Assembly: GCA_020445415.1 (NCBI GenBank)
Contig: JAGRGP010000075.1
Coordinates: 1 to 64,000, forward strand
Direction: 5' to 3'
Length of the DNA stretch: 64,000 nt
From: Gammaproteobacteria bacterium
GTDB lineage: Bacteria > Pseudomonadota > Gammaproteobacteria > Chromatiales > Chromatiaceae
Shown here: one piece after another, positions 1 through 9,636 of the stretch
How positions within the stretch are numbered: position 1 is the stretch's first letter
How the letters are laid out: every line of letters begins with the position of its first letter
Notes under the pieces: generated by a model
Database searches by the model: none
Seen by the model: only the letters and a program-made list of their open reading frames with translations
Told to the model about the DNA's origin: nothing
Translations under genes and position numbers: made by a program

Positions 1-1
1 C

Positions 2-952
2 CTGGACGTGGTTTTCTCGACGCCCGAGGTGGGCGGTCTCAAATCTCCCCACCGCCTCCAGTTGATCAGAGAATTTCAAACTTGGGTAGAAGGACTTCCC
101 CAAGTGGACAACAGTGTTTCGATGGCTGATTTTGTCGAGGAAATGAACTGGGGATTTCATGGGGAGGACGACAGCTATCGGAAAATTCCGGATGATCCCT
201 CTTTGGTTAGCCAATATCTACTGGTCTACGACGGTGTGGATCTGTTCGATTTTACCGATCACAATTATCAATTGTCCCATGTGAACCTGAACGTGAATGT
301 GCATGGCGCCAATGATATTGCCCTCATCATGGAACAGATAAGAGACTATTTGGGGCAGCATGTCGGCACGGAAATGGACTGGGATATCGCTGGATTTGGC
401 CGGTTGTTTGCAGACCAGGAAGACTTGTTGATCGAGGGGCAAATCTACAGTCTGGTCGGGGCGATCGGGTTAATATTTGCTTTGATGTATCTGCAATGGC
501 GTTCGTTAGGCGGAGCGCTTCTGTGTATGATTCCCAATATCTCACCCATCTTGGTGATCTTCATCCTGATGGGATTGATGGGGATCTGGCTGGATATGGC
601 AACGGCGATGATTGCCAGTGTGGCGGTCGGGATCGCGGTCGACGATACCATCCATGTCTATCATGGGTTTATTCGCCGTGTGCGGCGGGGAATATCGCCC
701 GTGGTTGCTTTGGCTCGTACCTTCAGCCAGGCGGGGCGGGCAGTAATGACAACCACCATTATTCTCTCCGCCCAGTTTTTAATTCTGATTACCTCGGAGT
801 TCGTTCCCACCACCCATTTTGGTCTGTTGACCAGCATTGGTCTGCTAACAGCGCTGTTGTTTGATTTGCTGTTGCTGCCGGCACTGCTGATCGTTATTTA
901 TCAAACCGTGCCTAAATGGCGGCGTGAAAATCGTAAACCAGTTGCGATTTGA
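2..952 (+). CDS. RND/MMPL family transporter, C-terminal part (5' end outside window)
   Basis: The reading frame is open from the first bases of the window, so this is the 3' part of a longer gene. The visible 316 residues have a soluble porter-like portion (roughly residues 1-140) followed by about five hydrophobic segments from the LVGAIGLIFALMYL stretch to the C-terminus. The segment with GIAVDDTIHVYHGF matches the conserved 'D-D-x-x-H' region of the second transmembrane block in MMPL/RND exporters of the HAE2/hopanoid-exporter-like type. The family exports lipids or hydrophobic compounds across the inner membrane using the proton gradient. The substrate cannot be inferred here. The family assignment is good; the start is not in the window. 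Confidence 0.85.
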   Translation: MDVVFSTPEVGGLKSPHRLQLIREFQTWVEGLPQVDNSVSMADFVEEMNWGFHGEDDSYRKIPDDPSLVSQYLLVYDGVDLFDFTDHNYQLSHVNLNVNVHGANDIALIMEQIRDYLGQHVGTEMDWDIAGFGRLFADQEDLLIEGQIYSLVGAIGLIFALMYLQWRSLGGALLCMIPNISPILVIFILMGLMGIWLDMATAMIASVAVGIAVDDTIHVYHGFIRRVRRGISPVVALARTFSQAGRAVMTTTIILSAQFLILITSEFVPTTHFGLLTSIGLLTALLFDLLLLPALLIVIYQTVPKWRRENRKPVAI

Positions 953-981
953 TCGTATTCCGAAACCTTTTTGATTAAGGT

Positions 982-1539
982 TTAGGGGTTGATCTCGATC
1001 AATACTCCCACCAGTGGGTGATCGATGTAGTGTAACTCCTTGCTGCGCATGCGACGGTGCGTGGTAAATCGGTAACTCTTGAAATTTCCCACCCCACCAT
1101 CGGCCTTTTTTCTCACTAGCAGATCTAGCTCAGCATGCAGATAGCGGCCGACGCTGATCTTGACTAGGCCCTCTACGGTCGGTGTGCCCGGAACAATGTC
1201 CTGCTCCGATTTGAGGTACCATGCCTTGGCGTTTTCACTTCCTGTTACGTTTTGGCGCCACGCGGCATGGATAAGTGGCGTATACCCAGGTGTCCGTTGT
1301 AGGGCGTTGCTTTCCGCACCCAGCCGTCCTCCGCCATTGGGTAGCATTTGCTGAGCGCCGAGCCTCAAGCTGTCATCCCAGGGTAGGGTACTCATATCCT
1401 GGGGCGCGGCTTGGCTTCCGGATGAATCACCCGGCAGGGAAAAGATCAGCAGTTCAATACTGTAGCTTCGCGCTTCACATAGCGGGATAGCAGCCAGCTG
1501 AACCGCTGAGAGTAGTAGCAGGGTGAGAAGTTGTCTCAT
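982..1539 (-). CDS. csiV: CsiV-family periplasmic peptidoglycan-binding protein
   Basis: The protein has an N-terminal signal peptide (MRQLLTLLLLSAVQLAAIPLCEA) and the conserved C-terminal signature RRMRSKELHYIDHPLVGVLI seen in CsiV/DUF2803-like proteins. In Vibrio the family is periplasmic, binds peptidoglycan and affects resistance to D-amino acids. It lies directly downstream of mfd on the same strand, as in many Gammaproteobacteria. I chose the ATG at 1539, which gives a clean signal peptide and follows an AAAGGG-like ribosome site. An in-frame ATG 30 bases upstream (1569) would add ten charged residues before the signal peptide and looks less likely. Confidence 0.8.
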   Translation of the reverse strand: MRQLLTLLLLSAVQLAAIPLCEARSYSIELLIFSLPGDSSGSQAAPQDMSTLPWDDSLRLGAQQMLPNGGGRLGAESNALQRTPGYTPLIHAAWRQNVTGSENAKAWYLKSEQDIVPGTPTVEGLVKISVGRYLHAELDLLVRKKADGGVGNFKSYRFTTHRRMRSKELHYIDHPLVGVLIEINP

Positions 1540-1581
1540 AGAGGCACCCTTTGGCCGGTTCTTTAACATTCGGGACCGATC

Positions 1582-4500
1582 TTAGTGTCTGCCGCCGATC
1601 TCGTCCAGCACGGATGCGATCTGATCGATTCGTCCCTCGCGGTCTTTCATCGGCCGGAAGAACCGGAGCTTGTCCGCACCGTCCAGCTTGAACTCCATGG
1701 GTCTGGATTGCACCAGCCGCATGATGTGGGCCGGATCGATATTGGGCATGCCATCGAAAAGTATTCTCCCGGACTCCGGTCCCGCCTCGATCTTCTTGAC
1801 CCCCAATGGGGTGGCGGTGATCTTCAGCCGGGTGATATCCATCAGGGTGCGCGTTGCTTCGGGAAGCAGTCCAAAGCGGTCGATCATCTCTACCTCCAGC
1901 TCTTCCAGCTCCCCCGTGTCCGTGGCACTGGCTATGCGCTTGTACATGACTAGTCTGCTGTGCACATCGGGCAAGTAATCACCTGGCAGCAACGCGGGAA
2001 GTTGAAGATCTATCTCGGTACCATGATCCAACGGTCGGTCAAGATTTGGCTGGACCCCCGATTTCAAGGCCTTGACCGCGCGTTCAAGTAACTCGGAATA
2101 GAGTGTAAAACCGATCTCGGTTATTTGTCCGCTCTGCTCATCGCCTAGAAGCTCTCCCGCGCCCCTGATCTCCAGATCGTGGGTCGCCAAAGTAAACCCT
2201 GCTCCAAGCTCTTCCAGGGATTCGATCGCCTCCAGGCGTTTTCTGGCGTCCATGGTAATACTCTTTGGCGGAGGCGTGATGAGATAGGCATAGGCCCGGT
2301 GATGAGAGCGTCCGACCCGCCCGCGCAACTGATGGAGTTGGGCCATGCCCAGCTTATCCGCACGGTGAATGACAATTGTGTTGGCGCTGGGCACGTCAAT
2401 GCCGCTCTCGATGATGGTCGTGCAAACCAGGATGTGGAACCGCTGGTGATAAAAGTCGCGCATGATTGCTTCCAGTTCCCGCTCGCGCATTTGGCCGTGA
2501 GCGGTTTGGATTCGTAATCCGGGCAACAGACGCTCGAGTTTTACCGCCATGGTTTCGATTGTGGCCACCTCGTTGTGCAGAAAATAGACTTGCCCCCCGC
2601 GTTTAACCTCCCGTAGGCAGGCTTCGATGATCAGGGCGTCGTTCCATTGGCTGATAAAGGTCTTTATCGGGTGGCGTTCGGCCGGTGGTGTGGCTATTAT
2701 CGAAAGGTCCCGCATGCCGGCCATGGCCATATTGAGGGTTCTGGGGATGGGGGTGGCGGTAAGCGTGAGCAGGTCAACTTCGGCTCTGAGTGATTTGAGC
2801 TGCTCCTTGTGACGCACACCAAAGCGGTGTTCCTCGTCCACGATTACCAGTCCCAGGCGTTTGAATTTGACGGAGCCCTGCAGCAGCTTGTGGGTGCCGA
2901 TGACAATATCGATGGTCCCGTCAGCCAGCCCATCGAGTACCTCTTGTTGCTGCTTGCCCGTACGGAACCGGGACAGCCCGGCGATTCTAACCGGCCAGTC
3001 CGCGAACCGATCGGCAAAGTTCTGCTCATGTTGCCCGGCGAGTAATGTAGTGGGCACCAAGACAGCCACCTGCCGCCCCCCTTGAACCGCGAGAAAAGCG
3101 GCTCGCATGGCGACTTCTGTCTTCCCAAAACCCACATCGCCGCACACCACGCGATCCATCGGATGTGGCGATGCCATATCCCCGAGTACAGTATCGATTG
3201 CCTGTTGCTGATCCGGGGTCGCTTCAAACTCGAACGAAGCGGCAAAGCTCGCGTACTGATCATCCGGCTCAGGAAACGCAAATCCCGGGTTGGCCGCACG
3301 GCGGGCGTAGATCTCGAGCAACTCGGCGGCGGTATCCCGAGCTTGCTGGGCGGCCTTGCGCTTGATTCGTTCCCACTGATCGCCACCTAACCGGTGCAAC
3401 GGTGCGTGCTCGGGAGAAGCCCCAGCGTAGCGGCTGATCAGGTGTAGGGAGGAAACCGGAACGTATAATTTGTCCCCTTTGGCATATTCCAGAGTAAGAA
3501 ACTCTGTTTGAATTCCGCCTACCACCAGATTTTGCAAACCCAGGTAGCGGCCCACTCCATGATCCTCATGCACGACGGGTGCGCCAATATGCAGCTCCGT
3601 AAGATTGCGTACCACCATCTCCGCATCGCGCTGCTTGGCACGACGGCGGCGTTCTTGTCGGACCCGTTCTCCGAGCAGTTCGGTTTCGGTGATGACGATA
3701 ATGCTGTCGTGGGTGCCAGGAAGCCATAGGCCATGGTCGAGCGGCGCGGTGGTAAGGGCGATCGGCGCGTCGCTTTCCAAAAAGGAGGCCCAATTGGAGA
3801 CGACCCGTGCCTGGATGCCGTAATCCCGCAAGGTGCCTAGCAAGATCTCCCGCCGGCCGGCACTCTCGGCGGTGAACAATACACGTCCGCTGTATCTTTC
3901 TAGAAAATCCTGCAGGGAACCGGCGGGCCGTGCGGCACGGGCCTGGATATTGAACGGCGGGAGGCTGTGGCTGCCAAAATTGACAGCCCCGCTATAGCCC
4001 TTCCTTCGAGCTTCCAGTTCCGGGCGTTGTACGCCGACATAACGTGACTTCTTAAGGTGGGCTGCCAGCTCATCGTATCCCAGATAAACCCGCGCCGGCG
4101 GCAGCAGCGGACGTTCCAGATCATACCGGCGCTGTTCGTAACGCTGGGCGACCTGGTCGAGGAACGACTCTCCAGCGTTCCGAATACCATCGAAACCAAT
4201 AATCAACAACCGCTCGGGCAGATAGTCGAAGAGGGTGGCGGTATCCTCGAAAAAAAGCGGCAGGTAGTATTCGAGGCCTCCCAGTGCATTACCGGCAGAA
4301 ACCTCTTTATATACCAGGCTACGTTGCGGATCTCCTTCGAATTGGTTGCGGAAAGCTCCCCGGAAGCGGTTGATTCCCCCATCGTCCATCGGGTACTCCC
4401 GGGCCGGAAGCAATTCAACGGCATCGACTTGCTTCAGTGTCCGTTGGTTATCTGGATCGAAGGTGCGGATACTGTCGATCTCTTCATCGAGCAGATCGAT

Positions 4501-5079
4501 ACGGTAGGGAAGTGGGCTGCCCATGGGGAACAGGTCAAGCAACGACCCACGGACCGCAAACTCGCCATGCCCCATCACCTGGGACACACATTCGTATCCC
4601 GCTTCCTCGAGTTTGAGGCGCATGCTTTCCAAGGGCAGCCGATCGCCACATCGGAGTATGAAGACATGCGCATCGAGGTAACTTCGAGGAAGAAGCCGTT
4701 GTAAAAGGGTGCTGACCGGGACCACCAATACCCCGCGCTGAATTGACCTCAGATGGTGGAGGGTGGACAGGCGGCGGGATACTAACTCTGGCAGGGGGGA
4801 GAATACATCGTAAGGTAACGTTTCCCAATCCGGCAAAGTAAAAACAGGCGGACCTTGATCACCGAGAAAGAATTTGATCCCTGGCTCAAGGAGGTTCGCC
4901 GAGTGCACATCGTTGGCGATTACCAATAATAGGCCTGGAAAGGCCTGTGCCGCCGAGGCGATCGCCAGCGTGTCGCTGATGCCATAGAGCTGCCCCCACT
5001 GTAGGCGTTCCCCTGGGTTTTCAGGCAATGGCGGGGAAAAGATGCTGATTTCGGCACCGTCGGCGGGATGTGAGCGCAT
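1582..5079 (-). CDS. mfd: Transcription-repair coupling factor Mfd
   Basis: A 1165-residue protein of the usual Mfd length. It displaces RNA polymerase stalled at DNA lesions and recruits UvrA. The N-terminal UvrB-like region is followed by the CarD-like RNA-polymerase interaction domain around residue 505 (VVHEDHGVGRYLGL). The helicase has Walker A GDVGFGKTE near residue 650, DEEHRFG as Walker B, and the GRVGR motif VI. The C-terminal TRCF domain closes the protein. It is divergent from napF across a 298-base region and is followed by csiV. Confidence 0.97.
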   Translation of the reverse strand: MRSHPADGAEISIFSPPLPENPGERLQWGQLYGISDTLAIASAAQAFPGLLLVIANDVHSANLLEPGIKFFLGDQGPPVFTLPDWETLPYDVFSPLPELVSRRLSTLHHLRSIQRGVLVVPVSTLLQRLLPRSYLDAHVFILRCGDRLPLESMRLKLEEAGYECVSQVMGHGEFAVRGSLLDLFPMGSPLPYRIDLLDEEIDSIRTFDPDNQRTLKQVDAVELLPAREYPMDDGGINRFRGAFRNQFEGDPQRSLVYKEVSAGNALGGLEYYLPLFFEDTATLFDYLPERLLIIGFDGIRNAGESFLDQVAQRYEQRRYDLERPLLPPARVYLGYDELAAHLKKSRYVGVQRPELEARRKGYSGAVNFGSHSLPPFNIQARAARPAGSLQDFLERYSGRVLFTAESAGRREILLGTLRDYGIQARVVSNWASFLESDAPIALTTAPLDHGLWLPGTHDSIIVITETELLGERVRQERRRRAKQRDAEMVVRNLTELHIGAPVVHEDHGVGRYLGLQNLVVGGIQTEFLTLEYAKGDKLYVPVSSLHLISRYAGASPEHAPLHRLGGDQWERIKRKAAQQARDTAAELLEIYARRAANPGFAFPEPDDQYASFAASFEFEATPDQQQAIDTVLGDMASPHPMDRVVCGDVGFGKTEVAMRAAFLAVQGGRQVAVLVPTTLLAGQHEQNFADRFADWPVRIAGLSRFRTGKQQQEVLDGLADGTIDIVIGTHKLLQGSVKFKRLGLVIVDEEHRFGVRHKEQLKSLRAEVDLLTLTATPIPRTLNMAMAGMRDLSIIATPPAERHPIKTFISQWNDALIIEACLREVKRGGQVYFLHNEVATIETMAVKLERLLPGLRIQTAHGQMRERELEAIMRDFYHQRFHILVCTTIIESGIDVPSANTIVIHRADKLGMAQLHQLRGRVGRSHHRAYAYLITPPPKSITMDARKRLEAIESLEELGAGFTLATHDLEIRGAGELLGDEQSGQITEIGFTLYSELLERAVKALKSGVQPNLDRPLDHGTEIDLQLPALLPGDYLPDVHSRLVMYKRIASATDTGELEELEVEMIDRFGLLPEATRTLMDITRLKITATPLGVKKIEAGPESGRILFDGMPNIDPAHIMRLVQSRPMEFKLDGADKLRFFRPMKDREGRIDQIASVLDEIGGRH

Positions 5080-5250
5080 GAAGGGCTTTCGCTATCTGGC
5101 TGCAAAACGGTAATTTTCTCACAGACCATCAAAGTCGGAAAACACTCATTGATCCCGATATTGCCGGGTTGCCGAGTGTGCAAGGTGCTAAAAATGGGAG
5201 GCCTGATCGTGGGCGGCAGGTTAGATCGTTTGAGAAGGTCGGGTTAGAAG

Positions 5251-5264
5251 TTGATCTGGATCAA
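5251..5264. promoter_or_regulatory. Distal FNR/Anr box (perfect palindrome)
   Basis: TTGATCTGGATCAA is an exact match to the FNR/Anr consensus TTGAT-N4-ATCAA. It lies in the mfd-napF divergent region, about 81 bases upstream of the inferred napF start point and 39 bases upstream of a second, near-perfect box. FNR-type regulators sense oxygen loss through a 4Fe-4S cluster and activate anaerobic respiration genes such as nap. Which factor binds is inferred. Confidence 0.75.
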
Positions 5265-5289
5265 CTATCCATAGGTCTAGAAGCAATTA

Positions 5290-5338
5290 TTGATATTGGT
5301 CAAGCGCAGCTATTGGGGTGTGATGCTATATAACCACG
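5290..5338 (+). promoter_or_regulatory. nap promoter: FNR box at about -42 plus -10 element
   Basis: TTGATATTGGTCAA (5290-5303) matches the FNR consensus with one mismatch. A TATATA -10 element follows at 5327-5332. This places the box centre about 41.5 bases upstream of a start point near 5338, the standard geometry of a class II FNR-dependent promoter. There is no good -35 hexamer, as expected for an activator-dependent promoter. Transcription would run into napF at 5378. Confidence 0.7.
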
Positions 5339-5377
5339 AGCACATCGCTATAGGGCAAATGCATTCACGCGTTTCAC

Positions 5378-5890
5378 ATGACCGAATCCATCAGCAGAAT
5401 GCAGTTCCTTTCTGGAAACTTCGGTGGAGCAGTACCCATCCGTCCTCCATGGGCGCTGGAGGAAGACCGATTTATCGAGTGCTGTAATCGTTGTGGGGAA
5501 TGCATTACGCGTTGTCCGCATGGGATCATCAATGAGGCGCGCGGAAAATTTCCGGTAATGGATTTCAGTCATGCCGGTTGTGATTTTTGCGGAGAGTGTG
5601 TTTCAGCTTGCCAGCCGGGAGCCCTATCATTTGGCGTTGGAGAAGCGCGTAAACCCTGGCTGCTTAAGGCCCGTATTCTTGAGAATTGCTTGTCACTTAA
5701 TGGTGTTATTTGCCGCTCATGTGGGGAGGCTTGCGAATCGGAGTCGATCCGTTTCAGATTGCACCTCGGAGGTAAAGCACTGCCTGTTATCGAGTTAGAT
5801 TCCTGCACGGGATGCGGGGAGTGTTATGCCGTATGCCCGGTTAAGTCAATCGCGATTTCGCCCCTGGATTCACGAGACCAAGTGGCGTGA
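5378..5890 (+). CDS. napF: Ferredoxin-type protein NapF
   Basis: A cytoplasmic iron-sulfur protein that in E. coli interacts with NapA and is thought to assist its 4Fe-4S assembly. The 170 residues carry cysteine clusters at 36-46 (CNRCGECITRC), 68-78 (CDFCGECVSAC), 112-119 (CRSCGEAC) and 143-153 (CTGCGECYAVC). The N-terminal pattern with IRPPW aligns with NapF. It is the first gene of the nap operon, downstream of the FNR-type promoter. There is no strong ribosome site before 5378; an internal ATG at 5399 is the alternative. Confidence 0.9.
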   Translation: MTESISRMQFLSGNFGGAVPIRPPWALEEDRFIECCNRCGECITRCPHGIINEARGKFPVMDFSHAGCDFCGECVSACQPGALSFGVGEARKPWLLKARILENCLSLNGVICRSCGEACESESIRFRLHLGGKALPVIELDSCTGCGECYAVCPVKSIAISPLDSRDQVA

Positions 5891-5909
5891 GAGGAGCTTA
5901 CACATACCG

Positions 5910-6173
5910 ATGAACATCTGCAGCGTTATCGTTCATGCCCGGCCCGAGCAAAGCAAGGCGGTCCAGGCTAGACTGGCGGAGCTACCCGGAGTAGAGGTTC
6001 AGGGAGAAGATGCGTCAGGCAAGTTTATTGTCACGGTGGAAGATGCCGGAGAGTCGACGGCGGCGGACACTATGATGTCATTCAATTCTGTAGAAGGCGT
6101 AATTAGTTCGACATTGATATACCACTATGGTGGAGACGATCTGGACGAGGAGGTTACCCGTGAAGTTAACTAG
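5910..6173 (+). CDS. napD: NapA signal-peptide chaperone NapD
   Basis: An 87-residue protein with the NapD fold pattern ([13 protein letters not shown] at the start, [13 protein letters not shown] near the end). NapD binds the twin-arginine signal of NapA and prevents export before cofactor insertion. The ATG at 5910 is preceded by GAGGAG and lies 20 bases after napF. A longer open frame upstream overlaps napF and is not used. The 3' end overlaps napA by 14 bases. Confidence 0.92.
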   Translation: MNICSVIVHARPEQSKAVQARLAELPGVEVQGEDASGKFIVTVEDAGESTAADTMMSFNSVEGVISSTLIYHYGGDDLDEEVTREVN

Positions 6174-8676
6174 AAGAGATTTCGTAAAAAGCAATGCCAT
6201 CGCGGCAGCAGCCTCTGTTGCCGGCATAACGCTACCGGCGGCCAAGACCGCTCTGGCGGCGGAAGGTGACGCTGATATCCGTTGGGACAAGGCGGCCTGC
6301 CGGTACTGCGGAACTGGATGCAGTGTCCTGATAGGCGTAAAAGATGACAAGGTGGTGGCCAGCCAGGGCGATCCGGATGCTCCGGTAAACCGCGGCCTCA
6401 ACTGTATCAAGGGCTACTTCTTGCCCAAGATCCTCTATGGCCAGGACCGTCTTACCCAACCGTTGTTGCGCAAGACCAACGGTCAGTTTGATAAGAACGG
6501 CAAATTTGAACCGGTTTCATGGGATGAAGCCTTCGATGTGATGGCCGAGAAATGGAAGGCCGCCTTGCAGAAAGGAGGCCCCAGCAATATTGGGATGTTT
6601 GGTTCTGGACAATGGACCGTGTGGGAGGGCTATGCCGCATCCAAACTGATGAAGGCCGGGTTTCTTTCCAATAACCTGGATCCCAACGCACGCCATTGCA
6701 TGGCTTCCGCGGTCGGCGCCTTCATCCGGGCGTTTGGCATAGACGAGCCCATGGGTTGCTATGACGATCTGGAACATGCAGATGTCTTCGTGCTTTGGGG
6801 TGCCAATATGGCCGAGATGCATCCTATCCTCTGGTCACGGCTTACCGACACTCGGCTAACCAAGGAAGGCTGCCAAGTGCATGTCCTTTCGACCTACGAA
6901 AATCGTTGCTTCGAGTTGGCGGATAACGGGATGGTGTTTCATCCCCAGAGCGATCTCGCGATCGCCAATTACATCGCCAACTACATTATCCAGAACAAGG
7001 CTTACAATCAGGACTTTCTCGACAAGCATGTCAACTTCACCAAGACGCCGACCGACATCGGATATGGTCTGCGCCCCGAGGATCCTAGGGAGAAAGCGGC
7101 CAAGAACGCTGGCAAGGGGAAACTCGATAAGATCACATTCGAAGAATACGCGAAATCAGTCGAACCGTACTCCTTGGAAGAGGCCAGCAAGATTTCCGGC
7201 GTACCTCAGGATAAGCTGCTGAAACTCGCCAAGGCCTATGCAGATCCAAACAAAAAGGTCTCTTCTTACTGGACCATGGGTATGAATCAGCATACCCGTG
7301 GTGTCTGGATCAACGGCCTGGTGTACAACATACATCTGTTGATGGGCAAGATCTCCGAGCCAGGCAACAGCCCGTTCTCGTTGACCGGACAACCTTCCGC
7401 CTGTGGTACTGCCCGTGAGGTTGGCACATTTGCGCATCGGTTACCGGCCGATTTGGTGGTCGCCAACGAAGCTCACCGAAAATTTTCGGAAAAGGTCTGG
7501 CAACTCCCCGAGGGCTCGTTAAACGGCAAAGTGGGATATCACGCCGTGCTCATGCACCGTATGCTGAAGGATGGCAAGATGAATACCTTCTGGGTTCAGT
7601 GCAACAACAATATGCAGGCCGCCGCCAACCTCAACGAAGAGTCCTACCCCGGTTGGCGCAATCCCGACAACTTCATTACCGTCTCTGATCCTTATCCCAC
7701 AGTCTCGGCGATGGCCGCCGATCTGGTACTACCCACCGCAATGTGGGTGGAAAAAGAGGGGGCCTACGGCAACGCAGAGCGCCGTACCCAATTCTGGCGC
7801 CAGCAGGTCAAGGCACCTGGAGAGGCGAAATCGGACCTCTGGCAGCTCATGGAATTTTCCAAACGTTTCAAGATGGAAGAGGTCTGGTCGGCGGAGCTCT
7901 TGGAAAAAGCACCCCAGTATAAAGGCAAGACCTTATACGACGTACTCTTTGCCAACGGTGTGGTGAACAAATTCCCGGTCGAGCCCGTCGAGGATGGGTC
8001 GGGGAACATCTACGCCAACGATGAAAGCGAGCATTTCGGTTTCTATGTACAGAAAGGGCTGTTCGAGGAGTACCGGCTCTTCAATTCAGCGCCGGATATC
8101 CTCAAAAAGGGTCATGAGATGGCGCCATTTGAAGCCTACCACAAGGCTCGCGGTATTCGTTGGCCGGTGGTGGATGGCAAGGAGACCTTGTGGCGTTTCC
8201 GTGAAGGATACGATCCTCACGTAGCGCAGGGCGAAGGCGTTAAGTTCTACGGTAAACCGGATGGTCGGGCCAATATCATCACCGCCCCTTACGAGCCTGC
8301 CGCAGAACCGCCGGATGCGGAGTACGATGTCTGGCTGTGCACTGGCCGGGTACTCGAGCATTGGCATTCTGGGTCGATGACCCGCCGGGTTCCGGAACTT
8401 TATCGCGCCGTACCCGATGCCGTGGTCTTTATGCACAAGAATGATGCCAAGAAGCGCAGGCTCCGTGACGGTGCTCTGGCAAGAATTGTCTCACGCCGCG
8501 GAGAGATCACTGCCCGGGTTGAAACCAGAGGCCGCAACCGGGTTCCCGAGGGTCTGGTATTTGTCCCCTGGTTCGATGCAAGTCGCCTGATTAACAAGGT
8601 GACACTCGATCAGACTGACCCCCTGTCCAAGGAAACGGACTACAAGAAGTGCGCGGTGAAGATCCTCAAGGCATAA
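6160..8676 (+). CDS. napA: Periplasmic nitrate reductase catalytic subunit NapA
   Basis: A molybdo-bis(MGD) enzyme that reduces nitrate to nitrite in the periplasm. It starts at GTG 6160 after GAGGAGG inside the end of napD. The first residues are a twin-arginine signal ([16 protein letters not shown]). The 4Fe-4S cluster ligands CRYCGTGC lie at residues 47-54, and the fourth cysteine is in RGLNCIKGY. The Mo-ligating cysteine is Cys180 in ARHCMASA, as in NapA rather than the Asp of NarG. The length (838 residues) is normal. Confidence 0.97.
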   Translation: MKLTRRDFVKSNAIAAAASVAGITLPAAKTALAAEGDADIRWDKAACRYCGTGCSVLIGVKDDKVVASQGDPDAPVNRGLNCIKGYFLPKILYGQDRLTQPLLRKTNGQFDKNGKFEPVSWDEAFDVMAEKWKAALQKGGPSNIGMFGSGQWTVWEGYAASKLMKAGFLSNNLDPNARHCMASAVGAFIRAFGIDEPMGCYDDLEHADVFVLWGANMAEMHPILWSRLTDTRLTKEGCQVHVLSTYENRCFELADNGMVFHPQSDLAIANYIANYIIQNKAYNQDFLDKHVNFTKTPTDIGYGLRPEDPREKAAKNAGKGKLDKITFEEYAKSVEPYSLEEASKISGVPQDKLLKLAKAYADPNKKVSSYWTMGMNQHTRGVWINGLVYNIHLLMGKISEPGNSPFSLTGQPSACGTAREVGTFAHRLPADLVVANEAHRKFSEKVWQLPEGSLNGKVGYHAVLMHRMLKDGKMNTFWVQCNNNMQAAANLNEESYPGWRNPDNFITVSDPYPTVSAMAADLVLPTAMWVEKEGAYGNAERRTQFWRQQVKAPGEAKSDLWQLMEFSKRFKMEEVWSAELLEKAPQYKGKTLYDVLFANGVVNKFPVEPVEDGSGNIYANDESEHFGFYVQKGLFEEYRLFNSAPDILKKGHEMAPFEAYHKARGIRWPVVDGKETLWRFREGYDPHVAQGEGVKFYGKPDGRANIITAPYEPAAEPPDAEYDVWLCTGRVLEHWHSGSMTRRVPELYRAVPDAVVFMHKNDAKKRRLRDGALARIVSRRGEITARVETRGRNRVPEGLVFVPWFDASRLINKVTLDQTDPLSKETDYKKCAVKILKA

Positions 8677-8766
8677 CGGCCATCTGCACCGGCCTGGTAC
8701 TCTCCCCGGGCCGGTGCGACGAAAATGGGAGACGATAACCGCAGCATTGGTAAGAGGCGGATCCGA

Positions 8767-9636
8767 ATGACAACGACGGGTAAGAGCAACCGGACAAGGG
8801 TGAACCGCAGGCAGTTTCTCGGTAATCTGCTGCGGACCGCTTGTGGGGTCGGTTTGCTGGGAACCGGATTGGGTCTGTATTCGAGGCAAGCCTCTTCGTT
8901 GCCGGCCTTGGCCATCCGTCCACCGGGCGCATTGCCGGAAGAAGAATTTCTCGGGGCTTGTATCCGGTGTGGCATGTGTGTTCGGGATTGCCCCTATGAC
9001 ATTCTGAAATTGGGCCAACTGGGAGATGAGGTTCCCACCGGAACCCCCTTCTTTACCGCCAGGACAGGGCCGTGCGAGATGTGTGAGGATATTCCCTGTG
9101 TTCCGGCGTGCCCGACCAATGCCCTCGACCACGGACTGACCGATATCAAGCAGGCACGTATGGGGCTGGCCGTGGTAGTGGACCAGGAGACCTGTATCGC
9201 GTTTCTGGGATTGCGTTGCGAGGTCTGCTTTAACATTTGCCCGATTCGAGGTGAGGCGATCACCCTCAATTATCAGCACAACGACCGATCTGGAAAGCAT
9301 GCCCTGTTTATCCCGGTCGTGCACTCCCAAGCCTGTACCGGCTGTGGTTTGTGCGAAAAGGCGTGCATTCTGGAGGAAGCGGCGATCAAGGTATTTCCAA
9401 CACATTTGGCCAAGGGTGAACTCGGTAAGCACTATCGCCTGGGCTGGAAGGAGAAGGAAAGAGCTGGACAATCCTTGGTAACACCTGATGCCGAGCATCG
9501 CTTCAACCTTCCCGAGGGTGCAAGGTATGACCTTCAGGGCAAAGGATTGATCCTCGATGCTGAGAAGCAGGATGACGAACTGCCGGTATCGGCGAATCCG
9601 CTGGATACCCTGAATAAGGGATTTGGTGGTGATTGA
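8767..9636 (+). CDS. napG: Quinol dehydrogenase ferredoxin subunit NapG
   Basis: A twin-arginine-exported iron-sulfur protein that with NapH passes electrons from the quinol pool to NapC/NapB. The twin-arginine motif NRRQFLGN lies at residues 13-20. Several 4Fe-4S cysteine motifs are visible (CIRCGMCVRDCP, CEMCEDIPCVPACP, CEVCFNICP, CTGCGLCEKAC). The ATG at 8767 is preceded by AAGAGGCGG and is preferred to an ATG at 8725 with no ribosome site. The stop overlaps the napH start. Confidence 0.95.
   Translation: MTTTGKSNRTRVNRRQFLGNLLRTACGVGLLGTGLGLYSRQASSLPALAIRPPGALPEEEFLGACIRCGMCVRDCPYDILKLGQLGDEVPTGTPFFTARTGPCEMCEDIPCVPACPTNALDHGLTDIKQARMGLAVVVDQETCIAFLGLRCEVCFNICPIRGEAITLNYQHNDRSGKHALFIPVVHSQACTGCGLCEKACILEEAAIKVFPTHLAKGELGKHYRLGWKEKERAGQSLVTPDAEHRFNLPEGARYDLQGKGLILDAEKQDDELPVSANPLDTLNKGFGGD

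Noticed and set aside
4057..4704. A 215-codon plus-strand open frame inside mfd
   Set aside because: It is antisense to the UvrB-like part of mfd with no ribosome site or motif.
8491..9498. A 335-codon minus-strand open frame over napA and napG
   Set aside because: It is antisense to two confidently identified nap genes and shows no recognisable motif.
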